Made by a program: the position numbers and the translations under genes
In this document: positions 18,225-26,818 of the stretch, piece after piece
How the letters are laid out: each line of letters opens with the position of its first letter
Position numbering within the stretch: position 1 is the stretch's first letter
Source: Methanolacinia petrolearia DSM 11571
GTDB lineage: Archaea; Halobacteriota; Methanomicrobia; Methanomicrobiales; Methanomicrobiaceae
Length of the DNA: 64,000 nucleotides
NCBI RefSeq assembly: GCF_000147875.1
Contig: NC_014507.1
Span: forward strand, 1,302,001 to 1,366,000
Direction: 5' to 3'
Notes under the pieces: generated by a model
The model's database searches: none
What the model was told of the DNA's origin: nothing
The model's input: the letters and a program-made list of their open reading frames with translations, nothing else

Positions 18225-18494
18225 GTGTCAGACAACACAGTGTTCGTAGGAAACAAACCTGTTATGAACTATGTTCTTGCAGTAGTGACGCAGTTCAATC
18301 AGGGTGCAGAGGAAGTATCGGTAAAGGCGAGAGGGAAGGCGATTTCCAGGGCTGTGGATACGGCGGAGATCGCCCTGAACAGATTTCTGGAAAATGTGCA
18401 GAAATCTGATATTCTGACCTCTACTGAGATTGTAGATACTGAAAGCGGTAAGACCAATGTCTCGAGCATTGAAATTACCTTAAAAAGGATTTAA
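18225..18494 (+). CDS. albA: Chromatin protein Alba
   Basis: A DNA/RNA-binding archaeal chromatin protein that works as a dimer. [15 protein letters not shown] and [16 protein letters not shown] are the diagnostic motifs. The start is taken as GTG 18225 (giving 89 aa, beginning MSDNTVFVG), because GAGGAG at 18210-18215 is 9 bases upstream of it but directly abuts the in-frame ATG at 18216. In the usual lysine pair before the PVMNYV motif the first position is Asn, leaving one lysine, which matters for regulation by acetylation. Confidence 0.93.
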   Translation: MSDNTVFVGNKPVMNYVLAVVTQFNQGAEEVSVKARGKAISRAVDTAEIALNRFLENVQKSDILTSTEIVDTESGKTNVSSIEITLKRI

Positions 18495-18551
18495 CCCTCT
18501 TTTTAACTTTTAACCATAAAGACTATATTGCCTGATTGATTACATTTACTG

Positions 18552-19007
18552 ATGAAAAAATTGCTTCCGGTTCTGGTCATACTATTCGCCGTATTTCTCG
18601 TGTCTCCGGTAATGGCGAATGAAACGATGGGCCGTTATAGTTATATTCAGGTGGAATCGGTAGCAATTGATGTAATTGATCTGGATGAAGCCACATTCAA
18701 TGTTACTTATCAGGTGGATGACAATGTGGATTTCCTTGTACTATTGCTCGGGAAAAATGATTTGAAACAAAAATTATGCGAAATATTCGATCTTGATAGT
18801 TGCAGTTTTGAATCTGTCGGGATGAATCATGCGAGTTTTGCCTCAGATATTCATTCATATAATTATGGAGAAGGAACATACTGGTTCCCTGAAATGACCT
18901 TCAAGACGGAGATCCCCAACCTGACTATAAAAGCGCAGGATAGTTCTAAGACATTTGAGTCGGTACAGGAATTCCCCGGCATCGGGTACTTCTACGAGGC
19001 TCCTTAA
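18552..19007 (+). CDS. Secreted protein of unknown function
   Basis: A 151-aa protein with a clear Sec signal peptide (basic MKK, hydrophobic core, cleavage near VMAN at residue 22). The mature part is acidic, probably beta-rich, and contains two closely spaced cysteines (LCEIFDLDSC) that may form a disulfide outside the cell. No transmembrane anchor is visible. I do not recognise the family. It stands alone with its own AT-rich upstream region. Confidence 0.65.
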   Translation: MKKLLPVLVILFAVFLVSPVMANETMGRYSYIQVESVAIDVIDLDEATFNVTYQVDDNVDFLVLLLGKNDLKQKLCEIFDLDSCSFESVGMNHASFASDIHSYNYGEGTYWFPEMTFKTEIPNLTIKAQDSSKTFESVQEFPGIGYFYEAP

Positions 19008-19432
19008 TCCCTTTTTCAATATTATCGTTTGGACAGATGCGTTCATACATCCATATCTCTATGGAAGTCCTTAAGTAGATTCAATCAGGTATTCTAAAAA
19101 GTCTTGCATTATCCTTTTAATTCTTCCTAGACATCTTTAAATTGCACAATACTGCGAATAAGAGATATGGACGATATGTTTCTTTTATCCTGTATGATTG
19201 CCCTGACGTAAACTTTGACCCGGCGGGTCAGGCATAACTACAGTATCGACATTATGTTGTCCGGAATTAAACGCAAAAAAGATCCACGAACACGGTTTAA
19301 TATCACTTTTGAAATCCCGGGCATAGAAACCAAAATCTGTCTGAGTAGCATATTCGCTTACTTTCTCATGGAAGAAGGCAAATCAAATAACCTGCTATCG
19401 ATTCCAAATAAATCATATAAAAATAAGAAAAT
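19008..19432. other. Intergenic region without a convincing gene
   Basis: This 425-bp AT-rich stretch separates two convergent genes. It contains one inverted repeat, GCCCTGAC (from 19199) against GTCAGGC (to about 19232), which could act as a terminator hairpin or small RNA element. A 73-codon frame at 19215-19436 has an implausible composition and runs to the end of the DUF373 gene, so I do not call it. Confidence 0.5.
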
Positions 19433-20584
19433 TTAGAATGCTTTATTTTTATCAGAACTCTTCTCTGGATTCTTCTTTGCCAAAGAAAGTTTTTTTGTCC
19501 ATTTCGTAACATATTTCTGAAGATAAATTCCGAATCCGGCACAGATTAGGCCTCCCAGGGTGGTATATATAATTAATTTTATGCTGTTGCCTCCAAGAAC
19601 GGGAAATTCCATGTCAGTACTTATTGCAATAGTATAGACGCATGCGCCGTAAGCAATAATTCCGATTGCCAGGACAAAGAAAGGAATTGCTATAAATCTT
19701 CCCAAAGACTTGATCTCATTGAGGAATATATCAATTATTTTTCCGATTGAAGCGATGAGTGCAGATGCCGTGAAGTACCATATGGCTCCATATACAAACA
19801 GAAGGGCATAGAAAAGGATTCCCTGTTCGGATGAATACCATTCCAGAAGGGTTGTAAGTCCGATAATTATTCCCATTATGCCTATGAATAATGCCGCAAT
19901 ATATGCAACAAAGGTAAACTTCCCTCCGAAAAATGACGATTGAAGGGATCTGAGTGTAATTTCAAAATATTCATCGATTCCATACCCTTTAAATAAAAGA
20001 TACAGCCCCAGCACGCCAACTACTATGACGACTGCGATACCCGGATATCCAAGCAGAATTGAAACAGCATAAAGAAGCATTGCCAGGCCTACAGGTACCA
20101 GAATTGTTTTGGCAATTTCCGGGTCGTCAAACAGTTTTTTGATGATGTAATATGTTCCTTCAAGGTTAGGCATCTGTTTTACTATTACTCTTTGTACACT
20201 TTTTACATCAACCGTGGACTGTATTACAGGGAGGATAAATTCGTCCTCCGCACCGTCGGTGACCAGAATGCATTCGTTGATCTCGAAATCCCATACAATC
20301 TTTCCGAGATCGTGAGAGATTCTTCTGTCGCCTTCAAGCATATTGGTATGACTGCCGCCGATAACTGCGATATATACATCCTCGCCTTTACCCTTTAATT
20401 CATCATATGTTTTTATTCCCTGGAATATCGCATTAACGTCAGAATCTTCGGGATCTGCTATTGCGAGTTTTTCGGCAGTGGTCAGGCATTCCTCCCTTCC
20501 TACGGGGGGAGATGTCACTCCTGCTTTAAACCCTATATCGTCGTCCCGATCGACACAAAGTATCAGTGTCCTGATGTTTTCCAT
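19433..20584 (-). CDS. DUF373 family membrane protein
   Basis: An archaeal integral membrane protein of 383 aa. The soluble N-terminal domain (about 1-145) opens with TLILCVDRDDDIG, and acidic residues recur in VTDGAEDEF. It is followed by about six to seven transmembrane helices (from residue 158 on) and a basic C-terminal tail. The family is widespread in euryarchaea and uncharacterised. It lies 63 bp downstream of the coiled-coil gene and is probably co-transcribed with it. Confidence 0.85.
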   Translation of the reverse strand: MENIRTLILCVDRDDDIGFKAGVTSPPVGREECLTTAEKLAIADPEDSDVNAIFQGIKTYDELKGKGEDVYIAVIGGSHTNMLEGDRRISHDLGKIVWDFEINECILVTDGAEDEFILPVIQSTVDVKSVQRVIVKQMPNLEGTYYIIKKLFDDPEIAKTILVPVGLAMLLYAVSILLGYPGIAVVIVVGVLGLYLLFKGYGIDEYFEITLRSLQSSFFGGKFTFVAYIAALFIGIMGIIIGLTTLLEWYSSEQGILFYALLFVYGAIWYFTASALIASIGKIIDIFLNEIKSLGRFIAIPFFVLAIGIIAYGACVYTIAISTDMEFPVLGGNSIKLIIYTTLGGLICAGFGIYLQKYVTKWTKKLSLAKKNPEKSSDKNKAF

Positions 20585-20647
20585 CTATTTAGAAATCAAT
20601 TCGGAGGTATAAATAAGTGCCTGATATTTTTAGAAAAAAAGAGTGAT

Positions 20648-21511
20648 TTAAAGTAATTTTGCACGCTGGAGGAGCAATATATCGTCTGTCGTGAGTTTTT
20701 CTCCGCTTCTGAACTGCTGGAAGACCTGTTCTGCCTCTTTGCGTACTGCTTTCTGCTCTTTCGTGACTTTTGTCTTCTTTGTTTTCTTTCTGAGTCCGCC
20801 GATAACCTTGTCGAAGTCCCTGATCTCCTTCTGGCATCCGATGAACTTCTGGTGCTCTTCATCTGCCTGTTCCTGGGCCTCTACGAATTTCTTGTGGGAC
20901 TCGTCTGCTGCTTCCCTGGATTTGTCGGCTTTCCGGTAGCATTCCACCATGATGTCATGGTATTTCTGCGCAAGTTCTGCACTTTCTGTTACCTTGTCAT
21001 GAAGGTCGGATGCTGTCTTGCGGAGGTCGCGGGCTTCCTGAAGCTTGACGTGAATCTCTTTGTTCTGCTCAAATTCGTCTTCCTGTTCCCTGATCTGGGA
21101 TTTGAGCTGTTCAATTTTTTCGATTATCTCGCGTTCTTTCTCTTTGGTAAGGACGCGGGTCTGCTGATCTGTTTCAAGTTTGTCGATTTGCTTGTGAAGA
21201 TCCTTTATACCGCGGTTTTTGCTTACAGGCCCGTGCTCTTTTTTGTATTTGTCGATATCTTCAAAGAGAGCGTTTGCCTTCTCGTTAAGGACATTTCTCT
21301 CATCTTTGAGTCTGTGAACGTCCTTGTTGGCTTCATCGCGAAGATCCTTGTTCTTCTGGGCTTCATCGACAAATTCCCTTGTCTGCCCGTTCAGCTGATT
21401 TCTCTCACGTGCAAAGGTGCTTGCGAGAGCATTTAATTCATTTCTTTTTTCTTTGTGTTCTTCCGAGTCGGTAAGAACTTTTTTTCTTTTCTCAATCAGT
21501 TCATTTAACAT
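20648..21511 (-). CDS. Archaeal coiled-coil protein (COG1340-like)
   Basis: An almost wholly helical, highly charged protein of 287 aa with long heptad patterns rich in Glu, Lys, Gln and Arg. The only non-coil part is the C-terminal FRSGEKLTTDDILLLQRAK. It resembles the archaeal COG1340 coiled-coil family of unknown function. The start is set at the ATG ending 21511 (MLNELIEKR), since upstream codons to 21541 look untranslated. It is SMC-like in look only; no ATPase or hinge is present. Confidence 0.8.
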   Translation of the reverse strand: MLNELIEKRKKVLTDSEEHKEKRNELNALASTFARERNQLNGQTREFVDEAQKNKDLRDEANKDVHRLKDERNVLNEKANALFEDIDKYKKEHGPVSKNRGIKDLHKQIDKLETDQQTRVLTKEKEREIIEKIEQLKSQIREQEDEFEQNKEIHVKLQEARDLRKTASDLHDKVTESAELAQKYHDIMVECYRKADKSREAADESHKKFVEAQEQADEEHQKFIGCQKEIRDFDKVIGGLRKKTKKTKVTKEQKAVRKEAEQVFQQFRSGEKLTTDDILLLQRAKLL

Positions 21512-21877
21512 GGTAAACTCAATCCTTAAACCAGTCTGCATTAATCCTGAAATCGATTATGCATAGCCGATGTCTTTGGAAAGTGAGTCTAAGATTAACG
21601 AAGCAAAAGTCATTTTCCGGAAAATAATCCGTGTTCATCAAGCTTTTCGTTGTTCAACTCCCTGTCCATCAGAATCATCAAAAGATTCTGCATTATTCAG
21701 CTATGTGATCCACATTTGGATTACACAGTTATCTCTCTATTATGAGAATTAGTGATTAATAAATGTTATGTAAATATGTGCCTTCGGTTCAGAATAGGAA
21801 TTATCTGTCTGCCTGCCAAAAATAAATATTGCCGGGTTGAAATTCCCGTTTTGGCAACAGCAGGAATTGATATGGCT
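21512..21877. other. Intergenic region between ftsZ2 and the coiled-coil gene
   Basis: 366 bp, strongly AT-rich, upstream of the coiled-coil gene and downstream of ftsZ2 on the minus strand. It should hold the ftsZ2 terminator and the promoter of the coiled-coil/DUF373 pair. I see no gene, RNA gene or repeat in it. Confidence 0.5.
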
Positions 21878-23050
21878 TTATCTTATGAAATCTATAAGTC
21901 CGCCGGATGTCTGTTCCATTGCTGCCCTTCTTCCGCCGGACATTGTATGTGGTTGTGATGATGTGCGTGCAGTATTCCGCTCGAACGGCCCCTGCGCTAT
22001 GGATGATGCATTCATTCCCTGGCTGTGTCCGAGAACCTGTGCACTCTTGACACCTGTCATAATTGCCATCACTCTTACTTTGCCCTCAAATTCACTGTTG
22101 ATGCGGGCACCCCAGATGACGTCTGCGTGCGGGTCGAGTTCATATGTCAGTGTGCTTGCAATATCTTCAGCATCGGAGAGTGTAAGATCGCTGCCGCCTG
22201 TTATGTGGATGAGGCTGCCTGTCGCTCCCCTGTAATCGATATCCAACAGCGGGTGGTTCAGGCATTCATGGACTACACTTTCTGACTTGTTCTGCTGCTT
22301 GCTCTCACCGACAAGCATTACTGCGACTCCGCCTTTACTCATGATCGCCCTGACATCTGCGTAGTCGATATTGATCAGTGACGGTTCGGTTATTGTCTCT
22401 GAAATTCCCTTTACGGTCTCTGCGATAAGCTGGTCCATTACAGAGAATGCCTGGCCAAGGGGCAGGTTGGGAACAAATGACATCAGCCTGTTGTTGTCGA
22501 GAACAATGACCGAGTCGGCCGCATTTGAAAGAGCTTCAAGTCCCTCTTCTGCACGAATGAGTCTTGCCTTCTCAACCTGGAACGGATAGCTTACCATTCC
22601 GATAACAATTGCACCTTGTTCCTTTGCAATCTGTGCTACGACCGGTGCGACACCAGTGCCGGTTCCGCCGCCCATTCCTGCAGTTACGAATACGAGGTCT
22701 GCGTCCTGGAGAAGTCCTTCAAGTGTTGTACGTGCCATCTCGGCCGCTCTCTTTCCGACATCCGGGAAACCCCCGGCTCCAAGACCCTTTGTCAGTGACT
22801 TTCCGACAAGGACTCTCTTGTCAGCCTGGATCATCTCAAGGTGCTGTTTGTCGGTGTTGACTGCGATGGTTTCAGCGCCCTTGACCTTCATGTGGTAAAG
22901 CCTGTTGATGGTGTTGTTGCCTGCACCTCCGCAGCCGACGATGACGATGCGTGGCTGACCTACGAAATCATCATCTCCGATGACCCCGGGCTTCTTATAA
23001 TTCTGTTCAAATTCAGCGTGTTTTAGTGCTTCGTTAATAATGCTCTGCAT
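21878..23050 (-). CDS. ftsZ2: Cell division protein FtsZ, FtsZ2 type
   Basis: Tubulin-family GTPase forming the division ring. The tubulin signature GGGTGTG is at residues 127-133, the G-box start [12 protein letters not shown] at about 35-46, and the T7 loop NIDYADV completes GTP hydrolysis between subunits. Details such as [27 protein letters not shown] and [17 protein letters not shown] match haloarchaeal FtsZ2 rather than FtsZ1. The start is the ATG ending 23050, preceded by a GGAGG site; the protein is 390 aa. The C-terminal linker is short and ends in GGLIDFIR, a probable partner-binding tail. It follows the cdrS-like gene by 54 bp. Confidence 0.94.
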   Translation of the reverse strand: MQSIINEALKHAEFEQNYKKPGVIGDDDFVGQPRIVIVGCGGAGNNTINRLYHMKVKGAETIAVNTDKQHLEMIQADKRVLVGKSLTKGLGAGGFPDVGKRAAEMARTTLEGLLQDADLVFVTAGMGGGTGTGVAPVVAQIAKEQGAIVIGMVSYPFQVEKARLIRAEEGLEALSNAADSVIVLDNNRLMSFVPNLPLGQAFSVMDQLIAETVKGISETITEPSLINIDYADVRAIMSKGGVAVMLVGESKQQNKSESVVHECLNHPLLDIDYRGATGSLIHITGGSDLTLSDAEDIASTLTYELDPHADVIWGARINSEFEGKVRVMAIMTGVKSAQVLGHSQGMNASSIAQGPFERNTARTSSQPHTMSGGRRAAMEQTSGGLIDFIR

Positions 23051-23104
23051 TTTCAAATTCCTCCTGTTCCTCAAATTTTAATTCCGAATCCTCCGAAATC
23101 AGAA

Positions 23105-23281
23105 TTACATTTCAAACGAGATCTGCTCGCTGTCTCTTATCACACGATTTGCATGCCTTTCGATTAAGTCCCTGACTGCATATCTGACAGCTTCTGATAC
23201 CGTGGGGAATTCCCCGGCATCGACAAGCTTTTCCAGCATTGCTACCTGTTGCGGAGGCAGTCTTATCGTTACTCGTTCCAT
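23105..23281 (-). CDS. cdrS: Ribbon-helix-helix regulator, CdrS-like
   Basis: A 58-aa protein consisting only of a ribbon-helix-helix fold: the ribbon ERVTIRLPPQQ, then helices through GEFPTVSEAVRYAVRDLIER. It is the first gene of an operon with ftsZ2, the arrangement of haloarchaeal CdrS, a regulator needed for cell division. The start is one of two adjacent ATG codons (23284 or 23281). Frames reaching to 23434 run through the operator array and are unlikely. The symbol is given by similarity in fold, size and gene context, so it is an inference. Confidence 0.78.
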   Translation of the reverse strand: MERVTIRLPPQQVAMLEKLVDAGEFPTVSEAVRYAVRDLIERHANRVIRDSEQISFEM

Positions 23282-23295
23282 CATTGAAATCACTA

Positions 23296-23370
23296 TGTCT
23301 GACATTTGACAGACAATTGTCTGCTTTTTGTCTGACATTTGTCGTTCATTTGTCAGACTTATTCTGACAT
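23296..23370 (-). promoter_or_regulatory. Tandem 11-bp-period operator array upstream of cdrS-ftsZ2
   Basis: Seven boxes of the type TGTCWGACA recur about every 11 bp: starts at 23296 (TGTCTGACA), 23307 (TGACAGACA), 23318 (TGTCTGCTT), 23329 (TGTCTGACA), 23340 (TGTCGTTCA, weak), 23351 (TGTCAGACT) and 23361 (ATTCTGACA). A perfect 14-bp palindrome, CAGACAATTGTCTG, lies at 23310-23323. A TATA-like GTATTTATAC (minus strand, 23391-23400) lies upstream. The array therefore covers the start site and leader. One box per helical turn suits cooperative binding of a ribbon-helix-helix protein, most simply the product of the gene itself. Confidence 0.7.
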
Positions 23371-23496
23371 TGATAGAATATACATCCATTGTATAAATAC
23401 TAATCGGTTTATGGCACCGTCTGCCAACAAACAATTTTATCCCTGAAAATCCAATTATTTCTAAAAAGGAGGAATATTGGTCTGAAATCAGGAAGT

Positions 23497-24483
23497 TTGT
23501 CCAAAGTAAAGCACGGGGGTGCCATGCAGATCAAAAATAAAAACCCCTCTAAGGATCTCCTTGATTTCAGCGCCAGCCTGAATCCTTATCCCCCGGAAAT
23601 TGACTGGGACCCTTCGTCGGTTTCTATAGCAGAATATCCGGATGATTCCTATTACGAACTGAAAGAATCAATTGCCCGCAATTTCCGATGCGATCCTGAT
23701 GAAATATGCGTCGGCAACGGTTCGATTGAAATTATAAGAGCATATTTCCATACAGTTCTCAATCCTGGGGAAAAGGTTGCCCTCAATAAGCATACATTCG
23801 GAGAATACCAGCTCTCTGTGACTCTTGCAGGGGGGTCATGCGTGGATTTGAATTCTCCTGATTATTCGGCAAGGGTAATCTGCAACCCCAACAACCCTAC
23901 AGGCTCTTTAATCCGGAAAAATGAGATGCTTGAGATTGCCGGAGAAGAGTATGAAAAAGGGCGGCTCCTGTTTATCGACGAGGCATTTATGGATCTCTCG
24001 GATACAGATGAAACCCTTATCGGCTGCAGGAAACCAGAGGCATTTATCAGCCGGTCGATTACAAAATCATTCGCTGTCCCAGGCATCCGTTTCGGGTTCG
24101 GAGTGGGAGAACCCGAACTTATAGAAAAGATTGAGATTGTAAGAACTCCATGGACCGTGAATTCATTTGCAGAAGCTTATTGTATCGAGGCAATGAAGCA
24201 TTACGGCGAACTTGAAGATTCCAGAGTAAAGATAATTTCTGAAAAAAAGTGGCTTTATGATAAATTTGAAGATCTCGGTCTCGAATATCTTCTTTCAAGC
24301 ACAAATTATATTCTCCTGAAATGCCCGGTTCCTGCATCTGAATTTACAGCGTCACTGTTAAATCATGATATTTTTGTCAGGGACTGCACTTCCTTTGGCC
24401 TTCCCGATTGTGTCCGGATAGCAGTCCGGAAAAGAGACGAAAATCAACTGCTTGTGGAGGCGATTGAGTCCTGCTTGCTTTGA
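23497..24483 (+). CDS. cobD: Threonine-phosphate decarboxylase / HisC-like PLP enzyme
   Basis: A fold-type I PLP aminotransferase-like protein of 328 aa. The pyridoxal lysine lies in SRSITKSFAVPGIRFGF, with CNPNNPTG and FIDEAFMDL upstream. The N-terminal KHGG and SASLNPYPP are typical of CobD, which makes aminopropanol phosphate for cobalamin, rather than of HisC. Overlap with cobY supports this. The start is uncertain: TTG 23497 has no good ribosome site, while GGAGG at 23468-23472 points at an in-frame CTG at 23482. Confidence 0.82.
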   Translation: MSKVKHGGAMQIKNKNPSKDLLDFSASLNPYPPEIDWDPSSVSIAEYPDDSYYELKESIARNFRCDPDEICVGNGSIEIIRAYFHTVLNPGEKVALNKHTFGEYQLSVTLAGGSCVDLNSPDYSARVICNPNNPTGSLIRKNEMLEIAGEEYEKGRLLFIDEAFMDLSDTDETLIGCRKPEAFISRSITKSFAVPGIRFGFGVGEPELIEKIEIVRTPWTVNSFAEAYCIEAMKHYGELEDSRVKIISEKKWLYDKFEDLGLEYLLSSTNYILLKCPVPASEFTASLLNHDIFVRDCTSFGLPDCVRIAVRKRDENQLLVEAIESCLL

Positions 24484-25076
24484 TCATGGCCGGCGGTGCG
24501 GGTTCAAGGCTTGACATGGGTGAAAAGCCGCTGGTTAAAGTTTTAGGAAAGCCGATGCTGCAGTATGTTGCAGAAGCCTTCATAGATGCAGGCTGTGATA
24601 TCCTTGTAATTACTTCGCATCTCGTACCTATGACGAAAAACTGGTGCAGAGCAATGGGTTATGATTTCTATAACGCTTCAGGCACAGGATATGTCGAGGA
24701 TCTGTTCGAATGTATAAGAGAAACGTCTCCGGAAGGTCCTGTATTTTCCTGCGTATCCGATCTTCCGGGAATTACTGCCGACATAATCAGCGAGGTTTTT
24801 GAAACATACCAGTTAAAAGAAAAACCGGCATTGTCCGTATGGGTCCCGGAAGAATATTTCATTGAAGCCGGGTGCACTCCATCTTATGTTGAAGATGTTG
24901 AGAGTTGTCCTGCATGTCCGGTTGGTCTGAATATCATCGATGCTTCGATGGCGGGGGATGCCCAGGATGAGTACCGTTTTCTCTTTAGAAAACCTGAACT
25001 TGCTTATAATGTAAATTGCAAAAAAGATTTTGAATCTTTCCTCAAATTTATTGAAAAAGACAGATTCGGGCAATGA
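24480..25076 (+). CDS. cobY: GTP:adenosylcobinamide-phosphate guanylyltransferase CobY
   Basis: The archaeal, non-CobU nucleotidyltransferase that activates adenosylcobinamide phosphate with GTP. The nucleotide loop IMAGGAGSRL and MGEKPLVKVLGKPM define the family, with GTGYVEDLFECI matching the methanogen enzyme. The frame overlaps cobD. TTG 24480 or ATG 24486 are candidate starts, but CTG at 24471, 10 bases after GGAGG (24456-24460), would give an N-terminus of exactly the length of Methanocaldococcus CobY as I recall it. Confidence 0.88.
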   Translation: MIMAGGAGSRLDMGEKPLVKVLGKPMLQYVAEAFIDAGCDILVITSHLVPMTKNWCRAMGYDFYNASGTGYVEDLFECIRETSPEGPVFSCVSDLPGITADIISEVFETYQLKEKPALSVWVPEEYFIEAGCTPSYVEDVESCPACPVGLNIIDASMAGDAQDEYRFLFRKPELAYNVNCKKDFESFLKFIEKDRFGQ

Positions 25077-25115
25077 TGCAAAATATAATGTCATTGGAAG
25101 CCCAATAATTATGAT

Positions 25116-26342
25116 ATGGAATCGTCCAGGGAAATAGAACTTGAAGGTCATATTATCGATTCCGGAATAATGACCCGGGTTTTTGATAAAGTTCTCGACA
25201 TGGGCGGTAATTTTGAAGTAATGAACTTCGAAATCGGCAAGAAAAAGCAGGATGTAAGTTATGCAAGACTGTTGATTTCCGCCCCTGATCAGATTCAGCT
25301 TGATGAGATTCTTAGTGCACTCCATCGTCTCGGTGCAAAGATGCCGGAGGTTGAATCGCTTGTATGCGAACCCGCCGAAGGAGACAAGATTGTCCCTAAG
25401 GGATTTTACTCGACTACGAACCATCCGACATTTGTAAATTACAACGGCAAATGGATTGAAGTCGAAAACATAGAGATGGACTGCCTTATAGTTCTCGATA
25501 AAGATAGCCGCAGGGCTTTTTGTACACCTCTTTCAAATTTGAAAAAAGGGGACTATGTGGTCATCGGAGAGAAAGGAGTACGTATAGTACCGCCTGAAAG
25601 GCCCCGTAAGGTCAATATATTCGAATTTATGCAGAATACGGTGTCATCTGAGCGGCCGAGTGAAACGATTATCTCCAAAATAGCTGCCCAGATGATCGAA
25701 ATGAAAGAGAAAGGCTCAAAGATCGGGCTTGTCGGCGGTCCGGCGATCATCCACACCAGAGCAGCGCCTGCACTGGCGGAGATTATCAGGGAGGGCTACA
25801 TCGATGTATTATTCGCTGGAAACGCTCTTGCCACGCATGATATCGAATACAATCTATTTGGAACATCGCTGGGTATGGAACTCGATTCGGGAAAACTTAC
25901 AACAGGCGGTCATAAAAATCATATATATGCAATAAGCGAGGTTATCAGGGCGGGATCGATAAAGCAGGCGGTAGATAAAGGCATAATCAAAAAAGGAATT
26001 ATGTATGAATGTATTAAGAACAATGTCCCGTTCGTTCTCGCCGGGTCGATACGCGATGACGGTCCGCTTCCTGATGTAATTACAGACGTGATCGAAGCTC
26101 AGGAGGAGATGCGTAAATATATCCGGAATCTGGATATGGTGCTGATGATAGGAACACTCCTTCATTCGGTTGCTGTCGGCAACTGCCTGCCGTCATATGT
26201 AAAGACAATATGCGTGGATATTAATCCGGCTTCGGTTACAAAACTCAATGACAGGGGATCTTCGCAGGCCATAGGTGTCGTAAGCGACGCGGGAACATTC
26301 CTCCCGCTGCTTGCGGAAAAATTGAGAGAACTTAAAAAATAA
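25116..26342 (+). CDS. Archaeal ornithine cyclodeaminase-type protein (TIGR00300, LOR/SDH domain)
   Basis: A 408-aa protein of the archaeal LOR/SDH bifunctional family (TIGR00300), members of which have been shown to deaminate ornithine to proline. The N-terminal LOR/SDH-like region (IELEGHIIDSG...DKVLDMGGNFE) is followed by a Rossmann-like C-terminal half (KIGLVGGPAIIHT, VLFAGNALATHD). It starts 39 bp after cobY. The family assignment is firm; the exact reaction in this organism is inferred. Confidence 0.82.
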   Translation: MESSREIELEGHIIDSGIMTRVFDKVLDMGGNFEVMNFEIGKKKQDVSYARLLISAPDQIQLDEILSALHRLGAKMPEVESLVCEPAEGDKIVPKGFYSTTNHPTFVNYNGKWIEVENIEMDCLIVLDKDSRRAFCTPLSNLKKGDYVVIGEKGVRIVPPERPRKVNIFEFMQNTVSSERPSETIISKIAAQMIEMKEKGSKIGLVGGPAIIHTRAAPALAEIIREGYIDVLFAGNALATHDIEYNLFGTSLGMELDSGKLTTGGHKNHIYAISEVIRAGSIKQAVDKGIIKKGIMYECIKNNVPFVLAGSIRDDGPLPDVITDVIEAQEEMRKYIRNLDMVLMIGTLLHSVAVGNCLPSYVKTICVDINPASVTKLNDRGSSQAIGVVSDAGTFLPLLAEKLRELKK

Positions 26343-26346
26343 TTTT

Positions 26347-26792
26347 TTTTAATTTGTTATAAAAATCTGGATCAGGATACATAAATCCCTTGTCCTGATT
26401 CCCGCAAGCTTTCTGGCTCTTTGCTGTTTCATATATTTCTCAGGCAACCCCGGACACCACCGGCCAAAGGCCGGTGGACGGCCCCTGCCTAGGGGCCTTG
26501 CCTTAAGATAGCCCTCTCACGGCACGCTCAGGGGACCGGCGAGGGTCCCCTAAGCTGTGTCTTTTAACATATTCCGTCCCGTACACACTATGATTTTACC
26601 GCATCTCGTCGCTCAGGGGATACTTGTCTATCCCCTGTGCGGCCTTTCACAATTGAGAGGCCCCGAGGTCGGGGCCGATCCGCGAACCTGCTGTGCGGTT
26701 CGCGGCGAGGGGTTGTCAAAAGTTGTGATACTTGCTATTATACCCACACAGATTAACGAAGAGCCAAAAATAATCTCTTTTAATTTGTTATA
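26347..26792. repeat. 15-bp direct repeats flanking structured element copy 1
   Basis: The identical 15-mer TTTTAATTTGTTATA occurs at 26347-26361 and 26778-26792, bracketing the structured element. It could be a target-site duplication left by insertion, or sites for deletion by recombination. Between the left repeat and the element lies a small hairpin (ATCAGGA 26371-26377 with TCCTGAT 26393-26399) that may terminate the upstream gene. Confidence 0.55.
26414..26766 (+). repeat. Structured multi-hairpin repeat element, copy 1
   Basis: An outer inverted pair (TGGCTCTTTG 26414-26423 with CGAAGAGCCA 26757-26766) encloses a 275-nt core (26443-26717) closed by GGCAACCCC/GGGGTTGTC. Inside are six hairpins: 26457-26477 (9 bp), 26481-26496 (6 bp), 26530-26551 (8 bp), 26614-26637 (9 bp), 26659-26676 (6 bp) and 26681-26704 (8 bp). 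It lies between two convergent genes and has no coding capacity. The core is present again, at the same length, at 46468-46742 with compensatory changes in several stems. This indicates selection on a folded RNA or DNA form. I do not recognise it as a known RNA family. Confidence 0.75.
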
Positions 26793-26818
26793 TTTGCCGA
26801 TCAACAAAAATTCAAAAA

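Noticed and set aside
19215-19436. 73-codon frame between the secreted protein and DUF373
   Set aside because: Lysine/asparagine-rich C-terminus, no ribosome site, overlap with the end of the opposite gene and no recognisable domain.
23282-23434. Extended N-terminus of the ribbon-helix-helix protein
   Set aside because: The extension is the operator array translated; repeats every 11 bp are not in a coding rhythm.
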